The notes: generated by a model not told the origin, from the sequence alone. Shown: positions 1 through 10,899, numbered from the stretch's first letter. The stretch is 31,546 bases of DNA from Phaeoceros laevis (GCA_049999765.1 JBNGIQ010009288.1:1-31546), one strand, 5' to 3'. Translations and numbers: made by a program.

Positions 1-462
1 TAGAAAAGGTGTGAGGTAGTCTCTAGGACTTGCTCAAGACTAACATACTAGTTGCGATCACCAGCTCATATTTTGCAGCGTTGAATATCTGGATACCCAT
101 GTTGTATGTGGATGACATGAGCCACTGAAGCTCCTCTATGTCGATAAAACTTCGTTGTATAATGTCCCTTAGTACAAGTACTTGTCTCTGACATACAATA
201 ACATGAAGATCAGAGGTAAGCAGCGCTATGCCCTGACTTTTAAAGCTGTACCCTAGAGTTGAGATGAGCAACTACAACATTCTCCACCGTCATTTGTGGA
301 GCCAGACTGATTTTCAGCTCAAGACACTAAAAAAGTGCTCTCAACACTCCCAATACCTCAGTTTTGCCGTGTGCGATAACTGAGAGCCTTAGAGCAGCAA
401 GTGCTGCAACTGCAACTGACTTCTGGCCTTTGGAAATCACGTCTGCTTTGGAATCACTGAAG
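1..462. other. Non-genic flank, nothing recognised
   Basis: No gene is recognised here. The sequence has no similarity to the PPR reading frame that begins abruptly near 463, so the left edge of the duplicated PPR block lies at about that point. A weak minus-strand open frame (23-271) carries no convincing motif. Confidence 0.4.
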
Positions 463-1867
463 CCTGCCTTCTGAAGGCGTGTGCAAGTACTGGTGCCTTG
501 TAGAAGGGCAGGGAGCTCCACTCAAGGATTGTCAAAAGAGGTCTGCAGGATGATGTAGTGGTGGGCAACTGCCTGGTGGACATGTATGCAAAATATGGTG
601 AGCTGGAAGATGCGCGCAGGTTTTTGACAGCATGGACACAAAGAATGTGGTGACATGGAATGCTCTAATTGCCGGGTATGCACAGCAAGGACTTGGCCAA
701 GAGGCGCTTGTTGTGTATGGACAAATGGAGGAGGCGGGCGTCATTCTGGCTGACCATGTGACTTTTGTTTGCCTTCTGAAGGCGTGTGCAAGTACTGGTG
801 CCTTGCAGAAGGGCAGGGAGCTGCACTCAAAGATTGTCAAAAGTGGTCTGTTGGATGATGTAGTGGTGGGCATCTGCCTGGTGGACATGTATGCAAAATG
901 TGGTGAGCTGGAATATGCATGGCAGGTTTTTGACAGCATGGACACAAAGAATGTGGTGACATGGACAGCCCTGATTGCTGGGTATGGTGCTTGTGATGAA
1001 GGTCGCAAGGCACTAGCTTGTTTTGAGGAGATGTTAGTTGCCGGTGTTCATCCTAATGATGTTACTTTTACTTGCCTTCTAGTAGCAGCAATCATGAGGG
1101 ACTGGTCCACGAGGGTCGCAAACTCTTGGATTCCATGGTTGAACAGCATGGCATCAAACCTACTATTGAGCATTACACCTGCATGAGTGATCTTCTGGCG
1201 CGTGCTGGCCATTTAGATGAGGCAGAGAAGATGCTATTATCATGTGAAGGCCAAAGCAATGTGGTGGGCTTGACGTCTTTGTTGAATGCCTGCAAAAGTC
1301 ACGGGGATATATAGAGGGCTGTGTGGTGTTTTGAAAGCATTGTTAGGCTGGACCCTCAAATGGCATCTGCCTATGTGCTCATGGCCAATGCCTACGCAGA
1401 TGCGGGTAGGTGGACCGATGTAGAGAGGACTGAAACCCAGAGAAGGGCAGCAGGAGCTAACAACGAACTTGCAGTGGCGAGCGTTGAGGTGAATAAGGGG
1501 GTACACAGATTTCTGGTGGGCGAAAGGAGAAAGGATATTGCGCTTAAGGTAGAGAGCACAAATGCACGTGTGAAGCAGGAAGGAGGCCACGTACCTCACA
1601 CAAAGTTGGTGTTGAAGCCACTGAGTCAGAAGGAAAAGGAAGATGTGCTTTGTGGGCATGCGGAGAAGCTAGCTCTGGCCTTTGGTCTGTAGAACAATCC
1701 CGAGTGGGACACCTCTGGTGGTAACGAAGAATCTACGCATGTGCAGCGACTGCCACAGCTCCACGGAAATCATGTCAAGGCTTGAGCAGAGAGACATTGT
1801 GGTAAGGGATGGGTACCGTGTGCATCGATTCGCAAACGGTCGTTGCAGTTGTAAGGGTCGACCGTGA
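463..1867 (+). pseudogene. PPR-DYW protein, decayed copy 1
   Basis: PLS-class pentatricopeptide repeat protein; family members bind organelle RNA, and those with a C-terminal DYW domain carry out C-to-U editing. Visible in order are L/S/P repeats (for example NVVTWNALIAGYAQQG and CLVDMYAKCGELE), the E region (LLARAGHLDEAEKML) and DYW elements: HAEKLALAFGL (the HxE zinc site) and CSDCH. Lesions against the second copy at 14,372-15,529: stop TAG at 501, a 1-base loss near 618, a 1-base loss near 1086, a 6-base loss that creates TAG at 1312, and TAG at 1690 followed by a 1-base gain. The frame ends CSCKGRP instead of the usual CGDYW, as in the other copy. An additional tandem repeat of PPR motifs sits at the 5' end. 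No start codon is identifiable, and the 5' edge is abrupt. It is certainly non-functional as a full protein. Confidence 0.9.
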
Positions 1868-1907
1868 GCATACTGAAGATCTAGCCAGTGCTCAGGTGTG
1901 TGTGTCA

Positions 1908-2029
1908 GAGATTGTTGTCTTTCTCTTGGGTGCGAATGTGCCTTTAATAACTCTATCCCCGTCAAACTGAGATTGTTGTCTTTCTCTTGGGGTGAATGTG
2001 CGTGCTTAACCCTATCCCTGTCAAACTGA
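1908..2029. repeat. 61-bp tandem duplication
   Basis: Two adjacent units with period 61 (1908-1968 and 1969-2029) both start GAGATTGTTGTCTTTCTCTT and end in TCAAACT. The PPR copy on the right has only a single related unit after its stop (near 15,570). The duplication therefore arose after the two PPR blocks separated. Confidence 0.75.
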
Positions 2030-2846
2030 GACATGGACAGGGATCGCGGACACTGATCCACCACGTATCAGAACACAGAATGATGGATCTCCTCAACTGA
2101 AAAGAAAGGGAACTGATTGGAGAAGATGGGCATTTTCCAGTGGATACCCGGGGATGTTTGAAGAACATATTGAATGAGGGCAGGGGCTTGTTAGGGTGAA
2201 AGGAGGATCTGAAAGGATCTGTTTGTGTTTGTTCATTCATCACGGCGTGTGCGACTCCTCATGGGAAATCGGGCGCGTTGCCACTTTGATGTGGACTAAT
2301 GATGGATGTAGTCCGTGGACTTCAGCCCTCATTAGCTGGAGTGGATGGCTCCTGAAGTACTTCGAACTGAACATTCATAACTACACACTTAAGAAGGCGT
2401 ACATCGGCCTTAAGCTTGTCAGTGGAGTGTCTGCAGTTGTGAGCCCAATTAGCAACCCAGTAGCGACCTCAGACCAATCAATGTACAGTAGCTCTATACG
2501 TACAATTGCAGGTGGTATTAAAGAAAGCGGTGATCAGGACACCATCTGATCATAAACTTCCTAGCTAGCCAACCACATTTTCCCCAAGGAATGAACATAC
2601 CCATAGCAAGCTGGCTAGGACGGACAACTTCCTATCTCATATACATGTGATGATCACGGATCTTCCACTTGAATTCACGAGTGAACCAATCTGATCCATT
2701 GAACTGTACGCGTCCTTGATTGATATCGATATTGCAGACCGGCGCAGGTATGGATAGATGGGTATGTAGATCGGTATTCAGGCTAGGACCAACTGAGCAT
2801 GAGCCAGCGACTCATCTGGCCATGGCCAAACACTCGAACTGATCGC
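2030..2846. other. Intergenic, nothing recognised
   Basis: The stretch lies between the PPR pseudogene and the small minus-strand gene. One 117-codon open frame (2196-2549, +) has no recognisable motif and ordinary composition; I do not support it as a gene. The last few hundred bases are probably the 3' flank of the gene at 2847-3434. Confidence 0.4.
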
Positions 2847-3434
2847 CTAGGGGAAAGGCTCGACGAGAAGCTTCTCGAAGGGGCCGATGTAGGTCTGGCC
2901 GTTCACCACGCCGGATCCAGGGCCCTGGAAGTCGATGGTGTCCTCGCCGTCGAGGCGGAGGTAGACGCTGCGGTTCTCGACGAGCCCGCCCGCCAGCTTG
3001 AAGGAGACGGTGCCCTCGAGTTCGCCGTCGGCCACGTTCGCCACGATCTTGAACTTGCTGGCTTCCTCAATGGTATGGACGCTAGAGGATATGCCGACGC
3101 CTTTGGGATGGAAGGTGGTGCCTTCTCTGGGCTGCTGCTCCGGCAAGACGATCGGGTCCAGAAACACGTAGTTGTTCCACTTGACGCTGCGGATGACGTA
3201 GACGTTCTCCCCGTAGACGGCGGGGTCCTGCAGGATGAGCTCGTGCCGCTCCCAGTCCTGGCGGTTCCTCTGCAGGTTGAGCAGGTTACCGGTCTTGACG
3301 CCTGGCACCGATCGCGACACCCTCGAATCGTCGGATCGGAGGTAGACGCCTGGGAAGGCCGTCGACTGGATGGACACCCTGTTCGGGAAGGGTGGGAGCA
3401 GCTCGGTGGGGGGGACTGATGTGGCGGTCGACAT
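2847..3434 (-). CDS. Uncharacterised 195-aa protein, possibly beta-trefoil
   Basis: An intact, intron-free, GC-rich reading frame from ATG at 3434 to TAG at 2847. I do not recognise the family with certainty. The protein has no signal peptide or membrane segment. It contains spaced, similar hydrophobic/tyrosine stretches (VSIQSTAFPGVYLRS near residues 20-34, NNYVFLDPIVLPE in the middle, NRSVYLRLDG near 160). This is the look of repeated strands in a beta-trefoil such as fascin, AbfB or lectin-like folds; the fold is an inference. The strong third-position G/C bias, together with a minus-strand frame that stays open throughout, makes a real gene likely. A possible TATA-like CTACAAAAGG lies about 100 bases upstream (complement of 3530-3539). 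Alternatives: a lectin-like defence or storage protein. No function is assigned. Confidence 0.75.
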   Translation of the reverse strand: MSTATSVPPTELLPPFPNRVSIQSTAFPGVYLRSDDSRVSRSVPGVKTGNLLNLQRNRQDWERHELILQDPAVYGENVYVIRSVKWNNYVFLDPIVLPEQQPREGTTFHPKGVGISSSVHTIEEASKFKIVANVADGELEGTVSFKLAGGLVENRSVYLRLDGEDTIDFQGPGSGVVNGQTYIGPFEKLLVEPFP

Positions 3435-6400
3435 GGTGGTGGATAGATGGCTATCGATCGATCGCTGAAGGTAGCAGTGAAGAAAGCTCTGAAGACGAGT
3501 GCTGTGAGAGACAAGTGCTTCAGCTCCTGCCTTTTGTAGCTAGCTCCGGGACCCAATTTCGCCGGGGCGTTTTTCATGTGTATGCGTCCCTGACCGTCCA
3601 TGACCGATTCGCTGCATATTATACTGTGTCGTTGGCACACCTCGAATTTTCTCGCCTGAGCGCTTGCTTCTCTCTCCCTCTCATCAGTATATGACAACAG
3701 ACATATGCGCATGCATCAACAAATCCTGGGCCAGCCAGCCTTTGAATGTAAACGACCCTTAGCTACTTGAAACTAGTGTTTAGACGATGGGCTGGTGAAG
3801 TATACCCACTCCTGCTTTTCTTGTTGTTCTTGTCCTGAGCTGATGATGGTGGCCACATGGCAGTCTCCACTCGAATCGAATGTTACAGGAAGGGAACAGG
3901 AGCGACTTTGTGTCACCCAGCTCACCGGACCCTACCACTTTAGAAGTGGGGGTAGGCCGAGGGACCATGCCCCAGTCTGGACACGGATATAAGTTAGAGC
4001 GCTGTAGCCATCGAACGCAGCAAGGAATCTCTCGACCGGCAAGATGAATGAAGACCCAAGACCAGCGATCCAATCACACCCGAATGCAGTAGTGGACAAA
4101 CACTTGAGGCCGTAAGGAACAGAGGTCATGCTCCAAGGTACAGCCAGTGTGAGACTTAAGTGTGCAGTACTACACACTGTACAATAAGTGCAGTACTACA
4201 CACAACAGCCCACAGTGTCGACACCACACGCATGCATGAAAGTAGACCACATTCATAGACCCTTAAACGCACTTTTTAAATATATTATTATTATTATTCA
4301 CACCTACTTTCTAACCTACGGGCGCTGCTCAGTTACCACCAGTCTGGACTACTCTGACAACAGCCTAGGCTTTCTCAGATTTAGCAGCCTAGCCTAAGCT
4401 TCTTCTAGCTGCTTCGGTTCCTCCATCGCCTTCACTATGCTTCACTGGGAGCCATGACAGGTGGAGTAAGGTTTGAAGAATCGACCAATGTGTGACTGTG
4501 ATTCGCAAGCAGGTTGGACGGTCTGCTCATCAGCCTACATCCAACCCCTTGTTGCACCAGCAACTTTTTCTCCCTCAACTGTTTTTTTCTGTGCTCTTTC
4601 CTCGTCTGCCCCGCCCCTTCTCCGCTCTCCCCTTTATGATCATTGCCAGTTGCTCTGGAGTCAGATGCACCGGAATTAAACCATCCTTCTTCGCCTCCAT
4701 AGCCTCCGCGGTGGGCAGCTTGCTGCCCTCCCCTTCCACACCAACACTTGCATCCACATCCATGGACCCTCATTGAACACGTGACAGGAGCAAGGAAGCT
4801 GCGAGCGGGCGCTGCTTCTGGAATGCAGTCCTTTGAGGAAATGCAGTAGTAAGATTTGTGTGCCAGGGACCTAGCTGCCAGAGACACTAGTCATCATTGT
4901 GGAAGGAGTAGAGATGAGCATAGCCACAGCCCCTGGACATTAGGTTTGGTACAAGGTTAGGTTTACGCTCTGCTGGCCACCAGATGCGCATAAACTGTTG
5001 TATTCAGGCATTTAGCGGAAGACCTGAAGTCGTGTGGGGACATCACTGCTTTGGAATGACAGCATCTGGCCTGCAACAACTTGAAGCTTGTGGAGCAGTG
5101 ATACATACTCTCACCAGGCCTAGGGTATTCACATGGATGCAATCTTGTGGAGGCATTCGTCTGGAGGCAGTCATCTGTTTCACAGCCAGGTGCAGTTTGT
5201 GTGCTCTCCTTGTCCTACTTCCGTCCTCCGCTTCGTGATATTCTGTTTTACAGTTCCTTGCTTTCAAGCACTTGTCACAGCTGCCCCAGTGGCTCTGAAA
5301 ACAAACTCCAGCTTGAGCAAGGGGGCCGCCTAGCCTCCTGAAGACTGATGGTGACAGCGTCTGTAGCAGCAACCTGGCCTGGCACCACCCGTTCGCCAGT
5401 ATCCACAGCAACAGTCGCGGATCCGGTAGTACCAGCTGCTTGCTCATGCCGGAGTTGGTTTTTAGAGCCAGGCTAGCGCTGAATTTCAAGGTCCGTAGCC
5501 ATGTTTCCAGGTAGGATATGTGGGTGGATGCCACATGCATGCAGAGGAGGGAAGGTTGAGCCTTAAGGGAAGTATTCTTGAATCTTCTTGTATGGAGGCC
5601 ATGCTTCTCTAGAGAAGGGTGGCTTGAGCCTTTCTTGGCATATGCGCGGATTGCTGAATAACATATGATCAAGTGTTTCTTGTTCTTCCTTGTGGCGAAG
5701 CATTCTGACTGTTCTGATCTCAGCATGTTCTAGTCCGGAACCCCAAGCTTGCCTGTTCTCCTGGGGAGAGGAGGAACTGATACTCCATGTCCAAGCTGTG
5801 CAAGGAGGCTTGGTAAGCTGGGTTGCAAGCCGTTGCGGCTGAACCCAAGTTGTGCTTGAAAACCGGGTTGAGCATGGGGGTACTGGCATCCAACATGCCT
5901 GCAAAGTCCCCAACACACGAGGTTGTTCATAATGCTGCTGGTTTGAGGCCTGGCAACGGGAAACCTGTCCGTGACTCACTGTGCTATCTGGATTTTGTTC
6001 TGGACGCAGGCATTTGCAGAACGAATATATTACTGCAAAAGCTGAAAGCCTTGGGGTATGTCAAACATGACTGGAGCATCCAATGAGGATTTTCCGGTCT
6101 GTCTCTCAAGGAGCAGTCCTGAAAGATGGCTTCACGCCTCTGTAAAGAAGGTTCTGGCTACCTGAAACAATTGATCGGCTTCCTGGAGCTGGGATTGAAA
6201 TGTGGGTGCCAACTGGGGGCAAGGTGGAGACCAGTTAGTGTCAACATTGGCCATACCTGCATTGCCTGGATTTATTGTGTCTGATGTTGTCATGGTAGTA
6301 CTACATTCCTGTTTCTGCCAGGTGCACCAGTGAATATAGACTAGTTGTGCTTGTTGATTGTTGTCGAAATGAAGTGCAATACCTCTAACCAGGATTGCAT

Positions 6401-7491
6401 CAGCTCTAACCAAGTCTGTTGGTGTAGTCAGTTGGAGCAGGACCTGCATTCTGCCACATGTCAATTAGCGCTCATGCATTCTCAACGTCCTTCCATTTTC
6501 TGTATTGCACATCTCTGCTGCCTAGCACTTGGGACCAGCAAAATGAGCATTATTAGCAAGGGCCCTGTTCCCACTTCGGCTCGTCTAACTCCACCTTACT
6601 GTGATCATGACAGGATTAACTAATCCTCCTGCCGCCCTCACACTTCCGAAGCGTAGAGCCACCTGGGAAGGCACAGGACTCGATCCTCTCATTCGCCAGT
6701 CGCGGTAAAGTCGCTCTGGTCACGAAGTCTTTCCAGACTGACGAAATGTCTTAGCAGCTTCTGCCCTAAAACTTGAAAAACAGTGGCAGGTGAGGTAGAG
6801 TGGTTCCAGTAGTTGACCCAGTTCTTCAACTTCTATGATGCGCATGACCTGTTGCCGTCAAATCATGAAAAAACAACGGAACCAAGTTACCATAATCACA
6901 GACCGTTGGCAGACAACACACCAGCATATACGTCTGAACAGCCAACACTGTACACTTTAAAGCCATGGTTTGGAAACACTGGAAAGTAAGATGAGGGGAC
7001 CACCTCGCATGCTTGCATATAGAGCCGATGCTGCGCCTACAGGTTGCTAGATATGCTGTAATCAGTACAGGCAGCTCCGATCCTCACCAGAAAACGCCCA
7101 ATCAAACACCAGAAACAGACTTGTTCCAGTGTTGGTGCTTGCGCAGCGGCACTCATGAAAAGTTGTCTCCCCCTTCGTTTCGGAAGAGAATTCGAAGGGA
7201 GGTGTAACAAAATTAAAGATTCCTTTTTATTATATTTCTTCCCTGGTTGCACTCCTCACTCCGAAAGCTTAGGTGATCCTAATCGGGCAGAGTTTTTTGC
7301 GTGTTTGTAGGAGAATGAAGAGCTGTTTCTCCATCAAGGGACGGGCTTTCTTTGGGCTTTAGAATTGTTGTTTCACCTAGATAGATGGGTGGTCATAGTG
7401 GCGCAGGCCTCCTAAAACAATCGACAACAATGAAAGGAATGTAGACTAATAATTAGTATCGAATTGCAGAGGAGGCTAAAGATATGGCTAT
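3435..7491. other. Long intergenic region without a recognised gene
   Basis: About 4 kb in which I recognise no gene. It starts with the 5' flank of the 195-aa gene. It holds a short ATT microsatellite (about 4283-4298) and a 16-base direct repeat GTGCAGTACTACACAC (near 4160 and 4187). Several open frames of 60-230 codons lie on both strands, the longest at 5043-5726 (-), without motifs, and their overlap in several frames argues against coding. The 3' flank of the polyphenol oxidase occupies the right end. Degraded transposon sequence is possible but not demonstrated. Confidence 0.45.
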
Positions 7492-9216
7492 TTAGGCGGT
7501 AGCCGCGGAGGGAGAACCCTGGTAGCGCAGCCATGGATTGTCCACATGCTCCCAGTCGATCATCAACTTGCGGTGGTCCAGCGCGTCCCGCACCGTCACC
7601 CGCACCAGCTCCGCGCTCTCGTCGTAGAAGAAGAAGGCGGCGTCCAGAAAATCGGGGTCGTCCGACTCCCTGCCCCCCAGAGACTGCCACACCGCCCACA
7701 GCCGGTCGACGTTGGCATGGTGCGTCATGAAGAGGGCGTCCTTGACCGAGGAGTACGTCATGCCCATATCCTCCAAGCCGTGGGCGGGATCGGCGACCCA
7801 GTCGTGCAGCCCCCCGTGCAGCTGGAACTCGAAGTCGTAGGCCAAGCGGGCGTCGCTGAGGACGAGGTCGCGCAAGGAGTCGCCGGCGTGGACGGGGGGG
7901 GACAGGAACCGGTTCCTGGGCTCCCGCTCCAGCTCCAAGGCCGACGCCTGGTCGTCCCGGGTGCCCGCCAGCTGCAGGGGCGCGGCGCCGCTGGTCCAGG
8001 CCACGTAGGTGTGCAGCCGGTTGTTGTTCACCCGCCGGATGTCGTCCGGCCGGTCGTCGGGCATGCTGTTGTCCACGCTGAGGTCGACGATGTGGTCGGG
8101 GTTGCCCGGGGCGTGCTTGGGATGGCGCCGGGCGTGGGACAGCGCCGGGTACTCCTCCGGGTTGCGGTAGAAGTGCGGGATGACGTTGGGCAGGAAGGTC
8201 TGGCCGTCGGCGAGCTCGGCGGACTGGTCGTCCCAATTCCAAAAGGGGAGCGTGAATTGGTCGTCGCCCACCAGATGGGCCAGAATCCGCTCGAAGAAGA
8301 AGGTTTGCCTACGTGAGGAAGAAGAAGAGATCAATTGAGATCCTTTACTCGAATTCATTCATTCAAAGACCGACTAGGTCGAGCAGAAAGCTCCTTTACT
8401 GGAATGAATGAATGACATTCAAAGACCGACAAGCTCCAAGCAGAAAGCTCCGCTACTGGAATTCATTCATTCAAAGACCAACAAGCTTCAAGCATAAAGC
8501 TCCCTTATTGGAATTCATTCATTCATTCAAAGACCGACAAGCTCAAGCAAAAAGCTCCGTTACTGAATTCATTCATTCATTCATTCAAAGACCAACAAGC
8601 TTCAAGCAGAAAGCTCCCTTATTGGAATTCATTCATTCATTCAAAGACCGACAAGCTCCACGCAGAGAGCTCCGTTACTGAATTCATTCATTCATTCATT
8701 CAAAGAGCGACAAACTCCTTGGAAGCAGAAAGCGGATACTAACCAGCGATGGAAAGGCAGCCAGAGCCAGTTGCGGTGAATGCTGTATTCCAGCTCCGGG
8801 AAGCCGTGCTGCATCACCATGTCGGCTCCCGGCACGCCGTACATGCAGTGCAGATGCGCCTGCTGGAACATGGAGCGGGGGTCGGTGTGCGGCAGGTCGC
8901 GCATGAGCTGGTAGGCGCGGTTGAGCTGCTCCAAGTAGGTGCTGTTGCCCGCCACCAGGTGCGCGGCGCGGCGCACCCGCGCCCGCGCTGGCAGCGGCCT
9001 CTCCCGCAGGTACTGCGCCAGATCCTTGAAATGCAGGGGCAGGCCGCTGTCGTGCGCCAGGTCCGGCAGGGTGCAGCAATCGGCTTGCGGGGTTCTTGTG
9101 CCGGGATTGCAGGTGCGCCAGTCGGGGGTCAAGGGCGCTGCCTCAGCACCCCCCGCCGCGGCCACAACCAGTATTGACAGGATTGTCAAGGTTGCTGCAC
9201 CAGTGTGTGCGATCAT
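7492..9216 (-). CDS. Polyphenol oxidase (catechol oxidase/tyrosinase)
   Basis: Type-3 copper enzyme oxidising o-diphenols to o-quinones. Two exons: 9216-8744 and 8308-7492, joined within a Trp codon (donor GTTAGT, acceptor CGTAG), giving 429 aa. Residues 1-26 look like a secretory signal ending AEA, so the protein probably enters the secretory pathway rather than the thylakoid. The N-terminal plant PPO cysteines are present (Cys36, Cys47, Cys48). CuA: His123, His147, His156 (PFHRW). CuB: His322, His326 and His354/355 (THHANVDRLW), with Glu318 four residues before the first CuB His. A DWL-type segment follows (DFLDAAFFFYDE to VDNPWL). The protein stops just after it, so the C-terminal KFDV domain of most plant PPOs (about 550-600 aa) is absent. 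The usual thioether Cys in HCxYC is Gly127. ATG at 9354 is an in-frame alternative start, but 9216 gives the clean signal peptide. Confidence 0.9.
8309..8743 (-). repeat. Minisatellite filling the PPO intron
   Basis: The 435-base intron is mostly about seven imperfect units of 50-63 bases (about 8350-8740). Each has a variable (ATTC)n run, then CAAAGACCGACAAGCT, then CAGAAAGCTCC and TACTG. Alternate units resemble each other more than neighbours do (ACCAACAAGCTTCAAGC versus ACCGACAAGCTC), suggesting expansion by a two-unit step. One unit near 8402 has its ATTC run in inverted form (GAATGAATGAATGA). The last unit runs into the splice donor itself, so the donor flank is part of the array. Confidence 0.9.
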
Positions 9217-9386
9217 GGCAGCAGCACTGGCAACAAGTGCTGCAGGCTGCGCATGCGGCAGCCGGTGCCGTTGCCGGACTTGGCCATGGCAGCTGCTGCA
9301 GATGGCGGCCGGCAGGAACTCCCGCAGCTGCCGCTTCCCCAACGTCTCGCCCATGCTCGCCTGCGTCTGCTGACAACACACGGCAG

Positions 9387-10141
9387 CGCTCGCTCGCTGA
9401 CTGCAGGCCTGCGGCAAAACCGATCTGGAGCTCCAAATCGTCTGGGACCGCCACCGTCCGAGTCCAGCCTGAGAAGAGGGTTGATCTATCCGGAGGGAGC
9501 AAGATGTGCTAAAGTTGTACAAGTGTCCGGTGGCTGGCACTCCCTCAGGCTGGCTGGCACTCTGATGACCACAACTTTGGGTTGGCAAGCATTAGGCCAG
9601 CCCTGCAAATTAATATGATGGGGTCCACATGTACATGCTGGAGTTCAATCATATGCATGTTGAAGTCGAGGAGGGAGGGATCGGAGCTCGGAGGAAAGAG
9701 GTCTACAGAAATAGCAAAAGGATACATTTACGTGTAAAGCGTCCTGCCCAGGGCGGAATAAAAGCTGTGCAGGAAGATGGCCTTGGAAGAGGGATCGGAG
9801 GAGCTAAACATGTGCATGCACTCTCATTGGCCGCAGCCTGACTTGCTTTCCGGGAATCCACGGCTCGCGCTAATCATCGATATCGGCGAGCAATGCAACT
9901 GCAACAAGTCAGGGGGACCCGTGGGTGTTAGCACCGTGATTTGTCGCGATGGAGCGGGAGCGCTCGCTACCTCACTGCAGGCCTGCGCCAAAACTAACAT
10001 CGAGCTCCAAATCGTCTGAGACCGTCACCGTCCAAGTCCAGCCTGAGGATATTGATCTATCTGGAGGGAGCAAGATGTGCTTTTTACACGTCTCCGCTGG
10101 CTGGCACTCTGATGACCACAACTTTGGGTTTGCACGATTAG
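9387..10141. repeat. Direct duplication upstream of the PPO gene
   Basis: Two related blocks, about 9387-9598 and 9958-10141, lie in the same orientation about 570 bases apart. They share GCTCCAAATCGTCTG, CCAAGTCCAGCCTGAG-like, GGAGGGAGCAAGATGTGCT and CTGATGACCACAACTTTGGG segments with scattered changes. The left block has an extra internal duplication of GGCTGGCACTC. The near block occupies the 5' flank of the oxidase, so the duplicated element may be its promoter or leader. The sequence between and after the blocks (to about 10,448) holds no recognised gene. Confidence 0.8.
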
Positions 10142-10448
10142 CCGATTAGCCCCACTGGCAATGCATTATTGCCATGCCAGCCACTCCTTTTGCTAAAATT
10201 TGCTTCATTTGTCGTTTTTGTGTGCTAGGGCTAACCATGATCTGCTGACCCTGCGAGCTTGCACGCCTCCTGCTGCGGGCCCACATTTTCCCTCTTTGTC
10301 CTGCACTGCTTTTTAAATTTGCTCAGCTACTGACGACCTGCAACTCAGCTACTGACGACCTGCAACAGTGACCACGGAGGTGCCACCAGAATTATTAGGA
10401 ACTGAAAGCAGGGCTCAGGGTGTCAACTTGGGAGAGCGGGTGTCGACA

Positions 10449-10785
10449 AGGAGGAGCCTGGCCAAACTCACGTTAGTGGTATGGACAACCATATATAGGA
10501 ATTCATGCGATGTTGCAGGCAGCTACTTACTGGGGGGTACTTAAGGAGCTGTCTGCTCTCTATCCAGAGGCGTTGTCCAGCATCGGCCACATTCAACAAA
10601 TGTTAAATGAAGTCCAACAGTTGGAACCGCAGCTGCTGTCCCAAGGGATGCATGACAAGTGCAGCCTCCCCATGCCACATCATCTCCAAAGCGGTCCAGC
10701 AAGGTCTGACTCTATGTTCTCAACTGGATCACCACAGAAACCCTTTGGATTAGCGGGTCAAAACATGCAATCGGGAAACTTACGG
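10449..10785 (-). pseudogene. CYFIP fragment (exon 29 and flanking introns)
   Basis: On the minus strand this is a displaced piece of the CYFIP gene: the end of intron 28, exon 29 (matching 23,976-24,197 of the intact gene) and the start of intron 29, including the donor-proximal TAAGTAGCTGCCTGCAACATCGCAT block (split here: TAAGTAGCTGCC then TGCAACATCGCAT). It is closer to the CYFIP-2 pseudogene than to the intact gene; both have CTTCTGTGGTGATCCAG at the exon 5' end and TTCATTTAACATTT in place of the Tyr codon. It carries further indels, for example around 10,560-10,580. Retained intron sequence means it moved as DNA, not through a processed RNA. Confidence 0.85.
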
Positions 10786-10899
10786 AATACCGTTCCCACA
10801 CGCGGTTCACCTTCATCAAATTCCGTTCACTTTCGTGTTTCACTTGTCTTTGAGCCCGTTTTGCTCTACAATATAGCCATTTGTCACACCATTTTTCGC

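Noticed and set aside
23-271. Possible retrotransposon RNase H-like remnant on the minus strand
   Set aside because: The resemblance to AEYEALI-type motifs is weak and the surrounding order does not fit Ty1 or Ty3 elements.
2196-2549. A 117-codon plus-strand frame
   Set aside because: No motif, no homologue recognised, no composition bias, and it lies in a flank of duplicated pseudogene DNA.
2799-3419. A 206-codon plus-strand frame overlapping the 195-aa gene
   Set aside because: It is the antisense shadow of a GC-rich coding sequence; its Val/Asp/Glu-rich, low-complexity protein is typical of such shadows.
4435-4887. Minus-strand frames with a plausible-looking GLIPVHLTPEQLAMIIKG segment
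   Set aside because: The segment looks protein-like but is short, lies in a small isolated frame, and I cannot tie it to a family or to neighbouring exons.
5043-5726. A 227-codon minus-strand open frame
   Set aside because: No recognisable motif, no clear composition bias, and open frames overlap it on the other strand. I could not support a gene or a transposon protein.
7546-8316. A 256-codon plus-strand frame
   Set aside because: It is the antisense of PPO exon 2, where conserved copper-site motifs fix the minus strand as coding.
8346-8740. CRISPR-like repeat array
   Set aside because: Units are contiguous with variable length and no unique spacers, and they sit in a eukaryotic intron; this is a minisatellite.
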